DNA from: Pseudoips prasinana
Taxonomy: Eukaryota > Arthropoda > Insecta > Lepidoptera > Nolidae
Direction of reading: 5' to 3'
DNA: 64,000 bases
NCBI GenBank assembly: GCA_951640165.1
Contig: OX621244.1
Coordinates: 16,262,001-16,326,000 of the forward strand
A model generated the notes under the pieces. That model saw only the letters and a program-made list of their open reading frames with translations, was not told where the DNA came from and ran no database searches. This document shows, piece after piece, positions 54,031 to 64,000 of the stretch (position 1 is the first letter of the stretch; each line of letters opens with the position of its first letter). The translations under genes were made by a program, and so were the position numbers.

Positions 54031-54459
54031 CAGCTAATAATATTATTTTCAATTATATAAAGTATAACATAGTTGCAATGATAAACACATCGACAGCTAC
54101 CATCCGTAAGAGCAATGAAAGTTAAAATAATTGTAAACGACCAAATAAAGATAATCACCCATAGTTTTTCATGGTAGGTAACTTCATGTTGAAATTGCTC
54201 CATAGCGATCGGTCCCGATTCATAATTTACTCAAAAGTTCATGTATTCAGCGTTTTAAAGGCTCACAAAATAGTCCCCGAAGAGTTATATCCCCGTAATG
54301 TCAGCGGGACAAATCGTCTGACCGTTGTGAATTTGTGGCTCCACTACTATTGCACATTTGTATTTTAACCAGAGCGCATAACCAAGAGTGAGGATTATAA
54401 ACTCAATTCACTTGCGGGACTTCATTGTTTCAAATTTAACAAAAAATTAACTGCACAAA
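54031..54459. other. Non-coding, nothing recognised
   Basis: No supported gene or repeat. Confidence 0.4.
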
Positions 54460-54772
54460 TCTATACATATAATATAATCGTAGGAAAGTCGAAACTGTAC
54501 ATTTAATATATTTTTAAAAGGATACTTGGGCCATGATCTACAATAGATGTCGAAGCCAAAAATATCGTATTTAGAATTTTTGGCTGTTTGTCTGTATGTA
54601 TGTCCGGGCTAAACTCAAAAAGCACTGCATGGATTTACTTCAAATTTTGCATGAATATTACCAAGAGGTCGGGTCAACATATAGGCTACATATTATCACG
54701 CTATCACCTTCGAGGGAGGAGCTGTGATAATTTATAAAGTTTAACGCGGGTGAAACCGCGGGGCACAGCTAG
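54460..54772 (+). mobile_element. Non-autonomous Helitron (313-bp family), plus orientation
   Basis: TC start (TCTATACATATAATATAATC) after a host A, and an ACGCGGGTGAAACCGCGGGG hairpin end then CACAGCTAG before a host T. It is exactly the same length as 44188-44500. Confidence 0.9.
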
Positions 54773-54789
54773 TCACAAATAATCGTCTG

Positions 54790-55396
54790 TTTTAGGGTTC
54801 CGTAGCCAAATGGCAAAAATTGGAACCCTTATAGATTCGTCATGTCTGTCTGTCTGTCTGTTTATCCGTCCGTATGTCACAGCCACTTTTTTCCGAAGCT
54901 GTAAGAGTTGTACTATTGAAACTTGGTACGTAGATGTATTTTGTGAACCGCATTACGATTTTCACACAAAAATAGAAAAAAAGAAATAATTTTGGGGGTT
55001 CCCCATACATAGAACTGAAACTCAAACATTTTTTTTCCAACGTACCCATACATGTGGTCATCTATTGATAGGTCTTCAAAACTGATATTGAGGTTTCTAA
55101 TATATTTTTTTTCTAAACTGAATATTTTGCGCGGGAGACTCTTCCAAAGTGGTAAAATAAGTGTCCCCCCCCCTGCAACTTCTAAAAGAAGAGAATGATA
55201 CAACTAAAAAAAATATATGATGAACATTACCATAAAAACTACCAACGAAAATTGGTTTAAACGAGATCTAGAAAGTAGTTTTTTTTAATACGTCATAAAT
55301 CGTAAACCGCAATTTACCTTTCTTTTAATCAAGTAAAATACTTGCTGCTATGGAACCCTTCATGTGCGAGTCCGACTCGCACTTGGCCGGTTTTTA
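54790..55396 (-). repeat. Unclassified repeat P, copy 3 (full length, reversed)
   Basis: Starts (plus) TTTTAGGGTTCCGTAGCCAA and ends GTGCGAGTCCGACTCGCACT then TGGCCGGTTTTT. Collinear in reverse with 12150-12758. The homopolymer is nine C (55165-55173) on the plus strand. Confidence 0.85.
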
Positions 55397-55581
55397 AAAA
55401 CGGATCTTTTGAGACATTTCCGTTAATTTAAAGTATCTTTGCATGACGCGCGCTAGACAAAGATTGTCTGGAAATTGTAACAAAATCGCTCCATCTGTTA
55501 GACCCCATAAGGATACCGAACATATTCTTATTGCACACTGAAAATGTGCATTTTATACAAGTGTATTTGTAAATTCATGTA

Positions 55582-55697
55582 CAGACGCGTGCACATCAAG
55601 CTACCACAATCTGTCAAATTTCTCCAATTGAAAGTGAACCTTATGCTTATGTGATAAAGTTGAAAACGTTCAGGGTAGCTGGATGTGCTGGCGTCTG
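55582..55697. repeat. MITE of the CAGACG family, copy 2
   Basis: CAGACGCGTGCACATCAAGC on the left and, reversed, CAGACGCCAGCACATCCAGC on the right, with TA on each side. Shorter interior than 35190-35342. Confidence 0.8.
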
Positions 55698-55699
55698 TA

Positions 55700-56009
55700 C
55701 AAACATACATAATAGATGGCAAGGCAACATCGGTGAATACACTCGCAGTACGATAACTATAATTACTGCCTATATATAATAAATGTATATAATAAAGAGA
55801 TAAACTTATCGGTATCCACCCTTAAAATAGATTGTTAATATCTTTATTGGTAACGTTACGAAAGAAAAATAATACGAGGAAGAATATGTTTTCGTAAAAT
55901 CGTTAATGTCAAGTACTTTCGCGTTAAAAAAGTATTTGTTAAAAAATTAGAACATGCCAATTAACGAGAACACTGTATTATACGCAATTTATGTTACGCA
56001 ATGAACGTA
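55700..56009. other. Non-coding, nothing recognised
   Basis: AT-rich spacer. Confidence 0.4.
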
Positions 56010-56140
56010 TGCCGTGAGGTTTCCGGCCCAGAAAGAATAACAGGGCCACCCCATATCAGCCCGTGGGTGTCGTAAAAGGCGGCTAAGGGATACAGCAGGT
56101 AATCGGGCAGCAGCGTTGCCTAAGTACTATGGCGTTCTGC
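56010..56140. repeat. Dispersed repeat E, copy 2
   Basis: GTGAGGTTTCCGGCCCAGAA, AGAATAACAGGGCC, GTCGTAAAAGGCGGCTAAGG and GATACAGCAGGTAATCGG align with 34630-34750. Confidence 0.65.
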
Positions 56141-56439
56141 TACTCCAGATCGTCTTCAGGATCTTGTTGATATTGTAAATGATACACTGAAGTTGAATAA
56201 TCTGTTGTATATTTTCTTCAATTTTACTATGATAGGTAACAGGGCTTTCTACCCTATAGAGTTCTGTCGTAGACTGAATGACTGTTCTAAAGAATTTAGT
56301 TTTTTTTTCGTTTGAAATATTATCAAACGCGTTCTTTTTTAATTATTTCTTTTTAAATGTTGGGACGAACGAAGGTGACCACCAAGAAGTTCGTCACAGT
56401 ACCACCTAACTGCGGTCACCTACTCGCATGCAAAGCGCA

Positions 56440-56510
56440 GTGACATAGGCAAACCCTCCAAATGGCAACATTATAGAAATCTTTGAGGGAGGCCAAGGTA
56501 TATAGACCTA
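56440..56510 (+). repeat. Possible LINE 3'-end remnant
   Basis: GGCAAACCCTCCAAATGGCA and GAAATCTTTGAGGGAGGCC recall GCAAACCTCTCCAAATGCCT at 34980 and the WRSLGEA region of RTE tails. Weak. Confidence 0.35.
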
Positions 56511-57039
56511 TAATAGACCTCCCTCAAGTTATGTCCATTTTAGAAAACCGAAATAAGAAAATAGTCGAGCAGTAAAAACACGAACCTAATATGAGTAAAA
56601 CAACTTTGTTATAGTAATTTGTTTGATCTGTCCGAGATAAAATACGGGCGATGTGAACACGATGCTATGGACCAACTTTCCAGATACAACCTACTTATTA
56701 CTCGAGTATATTTTCTATCAAACAATCGGGCCCGAGGGCCGTCAACATTTCAATACTTATAAAGATAGTGAACCTACAATTCGACATCATAGTGCTTTAG
56801 TGACCAACAATCTATGTGCGGGTTCCGGATTGCCCCTAACCAGTCGAACTTTAAATGAGCTCTAAAGTCATAAATATTAGAAACTCTCGTGAGACAGCAC
56901 CATCCAGACATATCGTACGACGGCCGCGAGTGTACATTACCGCGAACGCGCCGCGACCACCATCGACATCGATACAATCCCGTCCCCGATTCTCAAATAG
57001 ATAAGCGGTTAAGCGTCTTCGCGTATAAACGTAGAGCAA
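56511..57039. other. Non-coding; CpG-rich stretch 56880-57000
   Basis: TCGTACGACGGCCGCGAGTG and CGCGAACGCGCCGCGACC are unusually CpG-rich here. No gene recognised. Confidence 0.4.
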
Positions 57040-57240
57040 CAGTTGCAGAGAACGTCCTTAAAACCGACCCTCTCATGCATCAACCCATCAGTAACTGCTC
57101 GGAGTCGAATAACAAAGGAGAAGTCCTCAGACGTGGGCTTCGTATTTTCTTGTTTAATTATGCTAGATGGATTGACCCCCATTCGCCAGTAAAGTTCGGT
57201 GCAGCAGTGAAAGATCCCTAGGTCACTGGACAGCGTAAAC
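57040..57240 (+). repeat. Dispersed repeats G and F, adjacent fragments
   Basis: 57040-57090 carries ACAGTTGCAGAGAACGTCCT then TAAAACCGACCCTCTCATGC (repeat G). 57155-57235 carries GGATTGACCCCCATTCGCCA then TTCGGTGCAGCAGTGAAAG (repeat F). The open frame across them is not a gene. Confidence 0.45.
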
Positions 57241-57543
57241 TTCATGTAAAAATAAATATATCCTACGTTAAAGTTTAGATACTCTTACTATCACCGATTT
57301 ACCGTGCTAAAATAATAAATAACTCCGCATTCGATAGAATAAAAGAACCAGAAGCAACAGTGAACTAAAACGATTTTCTTGTAGTTATCGACTTCTTATA
57401 ATTATAGATACTGTTGATAAAATAAAGATATATATCCATTTTTATGAAATATCCGTAAAAGACTTATCAAAACCAGGAGTTATAAAACGCAATTGGCCGT
57501 TTATGTCTGCGTAAAGTATTTTCATGTTTGATGATATTTATCA

Positions 57544-57739
57544 CTAGCTGTGCCCCGCGGTGTTACCCACGTTAAACTTTATAAATTATAGCCTATGTGT
57601 TAATCCAGGGTATCAGCTAACTCCATACAAAATTTTAATAATATCACTCCAGCCGTTTAGACGTGACGAAGTAACAAACATACACACACACACACACACT
57701 TACAACTCACGAACTTTCGCCTTTATAATATTAGTGTGA
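57544..57739 (-). mobile_element. Non-autonomous Helitron (about 190-bp family)
   Basis: Minus strand TCACACTAATATTATAAAGG to ACGTGGGTAACACCGCGGGG then CACAGCTAG. A host A/T flank is present. The interior has a (GT)n run. Confidence 0.9.
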
Positions 57740-59061
57740 TTTTATTTAATTGACAATTATTGCACCACCAGTACCTTTTCCACATTTTTTTTTATCGTCC
57801 GCGTCAGAAAATCTTACAGAACCTCTATGCCGCCTCTGAAAATCTTTATAGGTTAGGTGCACAAAGAACATATTATTATCATTCTACGTACTGTTCTAGA
57901 AAAATCCCTGTGTCGCGGGGACTTGATTAACATAAAATTTAATTAATAACCCGGGAAAGGAAGCTGTAGAAGTAGAATCTCGCAGGATGGTAAGAATTTC
58001 ATTGCACTTTTTTTTTTAGGAAATCTTTTTTTAGGAAGACTTTACATGCACGGACGGAGAGCAGTAGCGAGGCGAACACAAGACCCCTGCGTCATAAGTT
58101 CAGTAAAAAAAAAATGGTATTCTATAAAAATATAAAAATCAATAAATATATATAAAAAACTACTACAATCTAACAGAAGGTAGGTATTTTCACCCACATG
58201 TCATTGACTATATCTTCTCTACTTAAAAATAAAGACTGCTTATTTATGTTGGATATTTTTGTATCGGTATTTAGCCCATACCTACTATGTACACCCAACA
58301 AAGTTTTATCGATTAAGAATTTATTGCCAAGTCTTCATTCAAAACAATTCACCTATAGACTAATAACTTGAAATAAGACCCTGACAAGAGAAGTTCAATG
58401 GGAACACATTTTCGTTTAGAAAATGTATTTACAGCTTAAACAAGAATCAATCTATTGGACAATCGCCACCGAAGTACCCTACCAATTCCGCAGATTTATT
58501 CCTTGCAGTCCAATGACATTAAGTCTTATTCGTGTTACAACCATATTTTACTCGCGTATTGCTCCTGTCACTTTCTTACTACAAAAATGTGTTTCGCGCA
58601 CATTCGAAATGAATAAACTATGTTCTAATAATGTTAAACAAGTGTCACTGTGCTGCGAATGCTAACCTTATTCTAATGTACCCTAACGGTATATGAAACA
58701 CATTCTCTCACCTTAGTTTTACTTGGCCACAGTAGCCACATTGACCACTGATCTAGAACATGTTATTTTTGCGGAGGCCTGTCAAGTGGGTGATTGACAG
58801 CTGTCTGCCGATTAGATATGCCACGCGATCTACGAACCAGTCATGGCCAAGGTTTTGTATGTAAATGCACACGTCACACAACGTACACTAGGGAACATTT
58901 TTCGCTGGTAAACTGCTCCTCAAAATCATCAGGTTTGCAAATAAATATATGGAAAACGTGATACTCTTTTGCAATTCGCACTTTGTGGTGAATAGTGAAC
59001 GCATAAACCCTACAAGTAGATATGTATAATGTGTTAAATTAAAACTATTTATTTCCTCAAA
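57740..59061. other. Non-coding, nothing recognised
   Basis: The 80-codon frame at 58423-58665 has no recognisable domain. Confidence 0.45.
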
Positions 59062-59168
59062 ATTGATAAGCTATCCAACTAAAAATGAGAAAAAGACAAA
59101 AAATAAAGTTGATGAATCCATCTTTATTTTTTGTATTTTTCTCATTTTTATTTGGACAGCTTATCAAT
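59062..59168. repeat. Foldback repeat, about 46-bp arms
   Basis: ATTGATAAGCTATCCAACTA then AAAATGAGAAAAAG on the left pairs with the reverse of the right arm (ATTGATAAGCTGTCCAAATA then AAAATGAGAAAAAT). Total about 107 bp. Probably a small MITE. Confidence 0.75.
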
Positions 59169-60944
59169 CTAACCTGTCATACATTCCGATTCATCAAAAT
59201 GTTATAGTTAATATTTCAATATATACCATTGACCAGTAAATCAAGCTCACTACATATTTGTTATTAACTTTGGACTCTTAGTATTTTACAATTATATTTA
59301 ATTTCAGTTATTGATTTACACAGAGTTATCGGGCCCGAGGAGTTAACGCGACAACTTATCAGAATTATACGTACGGCTGCCGTCTGCAAAAATAATCTTA
59401 AATAAGTAACACAGTGATTAAGACAAGTGTCATATACTATCCAAGGCACAGACAGAACCACCCTCAACCATCTAGACTCCGAAAAAAATCTCAGCATTTA
59501 AAGAACAATTATCTAGATTGCTGGGTTAAGCATATATTAAGAACGAAAATAGTATAACTTTAATTTCAAGTAAAAACAGAAAAAGCCTTCCCCAGATGTG
59601 ATAATCGAACCCACTACGAATTATGGCCCTGCTGGTTAGCAGGCAACTCGGAGCCCGCTTCACTTAAAAATGTTATTTTGATGAACATAAAACTATTTTA
59701 TATCAGCACACTAAAATAAAATATCATCTGCACCATGCCAGTTTCTCTTTTCAATATTTTTATACGGCCAAAGTATCAGTACTAAAAGATTCAAATCCCA
59801 ACTGAATTTAAAATACAAAAGTTATGTGCTTGTTAAACACGTTAGCGAATCCGATGTGTATTGTAAAACTCAAATAAAAACGTCCACAGTATGTAAAAAA
59901 AGTAAATCATACTGTTGATAACATGTTCCATTCGATAAAGATATATAGCACGGTCATCACGAGGTACAATTTATAGTTTCGGCTTTTGTACTAGTCACTG
60001 AGGCTGGCAATTAATTGGCGAACGAACGAAGTTACACGTTCTCAGTATGGGCATTAGGTATGTGTAGCAGTAAAACCTGTCTCGCCCTATAGGGTATTGC
60101 AATTACATGAAGATAGGTGAAGAACGAAGCCCTAGGCGTCACTATTCGCCGACGATCGCAGATTGATATCGCCCCGGACACAAAAGAAGAAACGTTCAGT
60201 GAATAATAAGACTTGGGCTAGCGAAACGGCGAAAATGGCCGACGAAGGAGTTTGTACTACCCATCATCACTATTATGCTACCCTTTTCCCCTTTTCTATT
60301 GGGGTCGCCATCCAATATAACTAGGGGCACGATTCACAAATACTGAACTCGTAGTTATCGTTCAGAACGCCCAAGTTTAGAGTTTGGTTTCTCAGTTATG
60401 TAATGGAAGTCCAAAAACAATATTTTAGTAGTTGTGAATGCGTTGAATTCCGAATAGTTAGCTCAGGGCCTGACGCAACTCGCTCTCCGAATTGTACAAG
60501 TGATTTTAGTATGGTCTCCCATAGGATACCCAGTAGCGGACACAGTTAAGCAAGTTGACTAATTTTAAAAAGCTGCTGATTATGTTAAAATGATTATGAT
60601 ATTGGAAGCGGTGTGTGGCGTTCCCACGGACTCAACTCAAGAGAGGATGACCGCATTGTTTTTGGTCTGATCGACTGGAACAGCATGTTTACTAGGATTC
60701 AGTCTTATACTCACTGTAAACAGTAAGAGCAACAATACGCGACATCTGTAAGTTATGTTTTTTTTGCAAAAGTAAGATTGCAGAGGGTATCGCGTGAGGG
60801 TATTGCGATGCATGTCGCAAGCAACATAAGTTACGGTTAACATCAGTCTTCATCATTCAGCATCTTTAGCCATATTCTGCAAGTTTCTGTGATTTTGATA
60901 AAAGCGTTAACGAAAACCCGATTCTATGATTTATATTATTATAT
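59169..60944. other. Non-coding, mostly nothing recognised
   Basis: A tRNA-like remnant (GTGGGTTCGATTATCACATC on the minus strand, near 59594-59613) suggests a decayed SINE head. 60100-60300 is GC-richer but unassigned. Confidence 0.4.
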
Positions 60945-61290
60945 TTCCTCGTTGGTTTAGAGGTAGCGTGTTCAAGCGTAGGTGTTAGGTCCGGGGTTCA
61001 AATCTGGAATCGGGCCAAATCATACTGGGCTTTTCCTGTTAAGGATAGTTCACAATATTAGCCTGGATTACTGGAAGTTGTTACAACCTATGTCTAAGGG
61101 GGCATGTGAATTTCTTGGCTCTGTACCTGACCTTTTCTTCCGATTGTATCAACTAGCCCACCCCCTCGAATCATGAGAGTGAGTGCACACACTTGTACAT
61201 ACACTAGAATATGTCCTGCGCAGATGGTAAATCTCCATTGAGACCGGCTGCTATGGCTGAAATTCGACCAGGAGGACTTGATTATTACTA
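60945..61290 (+). repeat. SINE family B, near full length, plus orientation
   Basis: Head CTCGTTGGTTTAGAGGTAGC, B-box-like GGTTCAAATCT, then TTGGCTCTGTACCTGACC, CGAATCATGAGAGTGAGTGC, GAATATGTCCTGCGCAGATG, CTCCATTGAGACCGGC and the end GAAATTCGACCAGGAGGAC with an ATTATTACTA tail. Confidence 0.75.
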
Positions 61291-61330
61291 TAACAAAGAA
61301 TGATTATCTCATACACGACTTTTAGTTATA

Positions 61331-61358
61331 TTAGGTCTTTACCTATGAAATTGCCGTT
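61331..61358 (+). repeat. Mariner left terminal inverted repeat
   Basis: 28 bases; 27 match the right repeat. It is the expected transposase binding site. Confidence 0.9.
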
Positions 61359-61520
61359 CTGCAGTACTGGCCATTTCAAATCAAAATAATTTTTGTTTGG
61401 CTAAGAATTCTAATTTCAAATTAATTTTATTTTAAAAACATGGATTCTTTTTTCCAAAAGTAGTCATTTCTTTATTGATTAGTGTTACATTTTCATCGCA
61501 TTTCAATCTTTTTCGTCATC

Positions 61521-62540
61521 ATGGATACGTTAAAAATTCGAGTAATTATGGAATATGAGTACCGTCGTGGCAGCAACGCGGCACAAGCGGCACGCAACAT
61601 CAACGACGTTTACGGAGCTAACACTACAAACCAACGCACCACCTGTTATTGGTTTGCTCGCTTCCGTTCTGGAAATTTCGACCTGAAAAATGAACCTCGC
61701 GGTCGTCCGAAGACTTTGGTCGACAATGACGAATTAAAGGCGGTTGTGGAAGCTGATGATACACAATCTACGGCTGAATTAGCAGCAGCTTTCGACGTTA
61801 GCGTCAAAACAATATTGGTCCATTTGCGTCAAATTGGCAAGGTAAAAAAGCTTGACAAATGGGTGCCCCACGAACTCAATGATCGCCAGCGCGAAGTACG
61901 CGTCGAGACGTGCCTTGCACTGCTCAACAGACACACAAATGAAGGAATTTTGAACCGCATTGTTACCTGCGATGAAAAATGGATTCTGTTTGATAACCGC
62001 AAGCGCTCAGCAAGTTGGTTGGATCCTGGTTCAGCACCTAAACAATGCCCTAAACGAAAACTTACCCCTAGAAAAGTGATGGTCACTGTTTGGTGGTCTA
62101 GCGCCGGTGTGATTCATCACAGCTTCTTACCAAACGGGGTGAGCATTACTGCAGATGTGTACTGTGAAGAACTGAGCACAATGATGGAGAAGCTGGCGCA
62201 TCTCCAACCAGCATTGGTCAATCGCTCGTCTCCGCTGCTCCTGCACGACAACGCGCGACCTCATACTGCACAGCAGACGGTCTCCAAGTTGCAAGAACTG
62301 GGGTTGGAAGCTCTCCGTCATCCGCCCTACTCACCAGACCTTGCGCCTACAGACTACTACTTTTTCCAGAATTTGGATAACTTCTTGGCGGGAAAAAAAT
62401 TCAATACCCGAGAGGCAGTACAAAATGCCTTTGAAGAATTTGTTGCCTCCCGTCCAGCTGATTTCTTTAAGAAGGGCATCAATAAACTGCCACTGCGATG
62501 GCAAAGATGCATTGATTGCATGGGTGATTACTTCGATTAA
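61521..62540 (+). CDS. Mariner transposase (DD34D), intact
   Basis: 339 codons from the ATG of MDTLKIRVIMEYEYRRG; a frame extension of 13 codons upstream lacks family similarity, so this ATG is preferred. N-terminal helix-turn-helix region: residues about 1-110, including GSNAAQAARNINDVYG and TVSWF-like TTCYWFARFRSGNF, with a linker GRPKTL. The WVPHEL signature is at 114-119. The catalytic triad is D151 in TCDEKWILF, D243 in LLHDNARPHTA and D278 in YSPDLAPTDYYFF, with exactly 34 residues between the second and third, as in true mariners. Length (about 340) is standard. The enzyme binds the terminal repeats and moves the element by cut-and-paste into TA. No disabling change is visible. Confidence 0.95.
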   Translation: MDTLKIRVIMEYEYRRGSNAAQAARNINDVYGANTTNQRTTCYWFARFRSGNFDLKNEPRGRPKTLVDNDELKAVVEADDTQSTAELAAAFDVSVKTILVHLRQIGKVKKLDKWVPHELNDRQREVRVETCLALLNRHTNEGILNRIVTCDEKWILFDNRKRSASWLDPGSAPKQCPKRKLTPRKVMVTVWWSSAGVIHHSFLPNGVSITADVYCEELSTMMEKLAHLQPALVNRSSPLLLHDNARPHTAQQTVSKLQELGLEALRHPPYSPDLAPTDYYFFQNLDNFLAGKKFNTREAVQNAFEEFVASRPADFFKKGINKLPLRWQRCIDCMGDYFD

Positions 62541-62590
62541 TACAAATAAAAAAATTCATGAAAAAAATTCGTTTAAATTTTTTCATACAA

Positions 62591-62618
62591 AACGGCAATT
62601 TCATAGGTAAAGACCTAT
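62591..62618 (-). repeat. Mariner right terminal inverted repeat
   Basis: The reverse complement of the left repeat apart from the terminal base. It starts 50 bases after the transposase stop codon. Confidence 0.9.
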
Positions 62619-62677
62619 TATATACACTTTAACACTGAAAGAGGCCTTATTATGTAGGCAGGAAGGACGGTTTTTGT

Positions 62678-63104
62678 CATCATCATCATATCAGCCGAAA
62701 GACGTCCACTGCTGAACAAAGGCCTCCCCCAAAGATCTCCAGAATTGCCGGTCTTGGGCTATCCGCATCCAGCGATTTCCAGCGACCCGCACAAGATCAT
62801 CAGTCCATCTTGTAGGGGGCCTGCCCACGCTGCGTCTTCCGGTTCGTGGTCGCCACTCGAGATCCTTTCTGCCCCAGCGGCCGTCGGTTCTACGAGCTAT
62901 GTGCCCTGCCACTTCAGCTTCGCAATTCTTACGGCTATGTCGGTTACTTTGGTTTGCCTGCGGATCTCAACATTTCTACTTCGATCTCGCAGGGAAACTC
63001 CAAGCATAGCCCTTTCCATTGCTCTTTGGGTGACCTTGAGCCGCCTGATAAGGCCCATAGTGAGCGACCACGTCTCTGTTCCATAAGTCATCACTGGCAA
63101 CACC
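62678..63104 (-). pseudogene. RTE-type LINE, 5'-truncated, with 11-bp target duplication
   Basis: Flanked by ACGGTTTTTGT at 62667-62677 and 63105-63115, an exact target-site duplication. The minus-strand frame reads VLPVMTYGTETWSLTMGLIR, RLKVTQRAMERAMLGVSLRD, RIAKLKWQ. A frameshift, apparently a small deletion, follows, then AGHIARRTDGRWGRKDLEWR, RPPTRWTDDLVRVAGNRWM, QFWRSLGEAFVQQWTSFG and stop. The TYGTETW, RAMERAMLGVSLRDR and KWQWAGHIARR-type blocks are standard for the C-terminal region of RTE LINEs in Lepidoptera. It ends GGACGTCTTTCGGCTGATAT then GATGATGATG. RT and endonuclease domains are missing. Confidence 0.9.
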
Positions 63105-63115
63105 ACGGTTTTTGT

Positions 63116-64000
63116 AGTGCAAGCTTATTATGGTGGAGTCCATCACCGTACTTAGCGTATAACAATTTTATTGTAGAAAGAGTTTTACTCGTACGGCTAA
63201 AGCACCGCTCATTCAATGGCTCCACTTCGGGTTTCACGAGAAGTGAAATGATCTGCCGTAAATGTATCGTCTAAAGATATTCGCTTCGAAGCTGCGATTA
63301 CAGCTAAGAGCTTCGAATAACTGCATAAAATGAATTCACATTGGCATTTCTCGATTATTTTTCGATAGATTTTATAGCTTCGCATCAAAATAGGCGATCC
63401 TTTTCTGCACAATGCTACGTTATGTACATAATAGAATAAACAGTCAATGCAAGTAAGATTTACGCATTGAGGGTTTCGTACTAAGCAAAGTTCATAAAAA
63501 TAAGATGTAAAAAATGTAAAGATGGCAAATATGAAAATGTTGTGTAAGTAATATTTATATCAGATTTTTTTATTTTAATTACACATTTACAGTTAACCAA
63601 GGAGGTTCTACTTGTTCACCAGTAAGCGAAGCACAAGCCATCTAAGAAATAAGACAACAAACTAAATATTTTGCGCTAGAAGGCACCTCCTTAGTGGTTC
63701 GAACTTTGACTATGGGCGGTTACTGACGTAGAGATGTATTAGAGGGTTGGTATTAGCGACGTGCAATTGTTACTCGACTTTAATGCGCCAACATACGGGC
63801 CACCTATACGATTGAGGAGCGGAGAGGGAATTTTATTGATATGAATGCAAGTACCTAAAGCCACAACATATCTACTACAATAATGGTATTGCGATATCTC
63901 TGTACTTTGTTTTAGTATTGTATTGTTCATTCATACACTTGTTTATGTGCAGATGCGCTAAGAAATAGATTACGTCTAAATAAACATTCTACAATGAAAC
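63116..64000. other. Non-coding, nothing recognised
   Basis: No supported coding frame or repeat up to the end of the window. Confidence 0.45.

Larger units (their letters stand above)
61331..62618 (+). mobile_element. Mariner element, complete (1288 bp)
   Basis: Terminal inverted repeats are at 61331-61358 (TTAGGTCTTTACCTATGAAA then TTGCCGTT) and 62591-62618 in reverse, differing only at the outermost base. TA lies immediately outside both (61329-61330, 62619-62620), the mariner target duplication. Length, repeats and a single uninterrupted transposase gene are what an autonomous mariner should have. It is probably a recent insertion. Confidence 0.95.

Noticed and set aside
53783..54203. 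Minus-strand frames around 53.6-54.2 kb
   Set aside because: They translate SINE-like repeat R and its ATG tail (poly-D and poly-M runs).
56889..57221. 110-codon plus-strand frame
   Set aside because: It crosses two dispersed repeat fragments (G and F) and has no protein family features.
61482..61520. N-terminal extension of the mariner transposase
   Set aside because: The extra 13 residues are hydrophobic and AT-driven; family length and similarity fit the ATG at 61521.
1..64000. CRISPR arrays, bacterial operons, riboswitches or exogenous viral genes
   Set aside because: No regularly spaced repeats and no prokaryotic gene organisation. The reverse-transcriptase sequence belongs to LINE families with EN-RT order and no LTR, gag or integrase features.

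Overview
The window looks like a stretch of a lepidopteran (moth or butterfly) nuclear genome. It is AT-rich, almost free of host coding sequence, and packed with transposable elements of types typical of Lepidoptera: short Helitrons ending in a hairpin plus CTAG, tRNA-derived SINEs, R1-, CR1- and RTE-type LINEs, and mariner. No species is claimed.

Host gene content: I can support one host exon. It lies at 10389-10541 on the minus strand, has clean splice sites, and encodes 50 complete codons of the amine-oxidase domain of a lysine-specific histone demethylase 1 (LSD1/KDM1A; Su(var)3-3 in flies). I could not find the flanking exons by eye. Most of the window is therefore probably LSD1 intron, plus whatever lies beyond the gene.

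Layout. 0-10 kb: a TTAA-flanked MITE, a 5'-truncated GC-rich R1-clade LINE (1.95-3.48 kb, minus) and SINE fragments. 10-16 kb: the LSD1 exon, two copies of an unclassified family with palindromic ends, SINEs and a Helitron. 16.7-21.1 kb (minus): an apparently intact two-ORF CR1-type LINE. ORF1 has a coiled coil and an SGNH-like region; ORF2 has endonuclease and reverse transcriptase and lies in the +1 frame without its own ATG. 21-48 kb: AT-rich sequence with long-inverted-repeat elements, Helitrons, SINEs and decayed LINE 3' ends. 48.79-49.0 kb: two adjacent, nearly perfect palindromes with the same apex sequence. 49-61 kb: more LINE tails, a LINE C-terminus with a decayed zinc finger, Helitrons and another full-length unclassified repeat. 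61.33-62.62 kb: a complete mariner with intact DD34D transposase, near-perfect terminal repeats and TA target duplications. 62.68-63.10 kb: a 5'-truncated RTE with an exact 11-bp target duplication.

How the parts relate: the mariner and CR1 ORFs could encode autonomous mobilisation machinery. The SINEs carry RNA polymerase III A and B boxes and would depend on LINE machinery. The Helitrons and MITEs are non-autonomous. Nothing suggests a bacterial-style operon, a CRISPR array or an exogenous virus. All family names rest on reading the sequence and recalled family knowledge; no database search was run.
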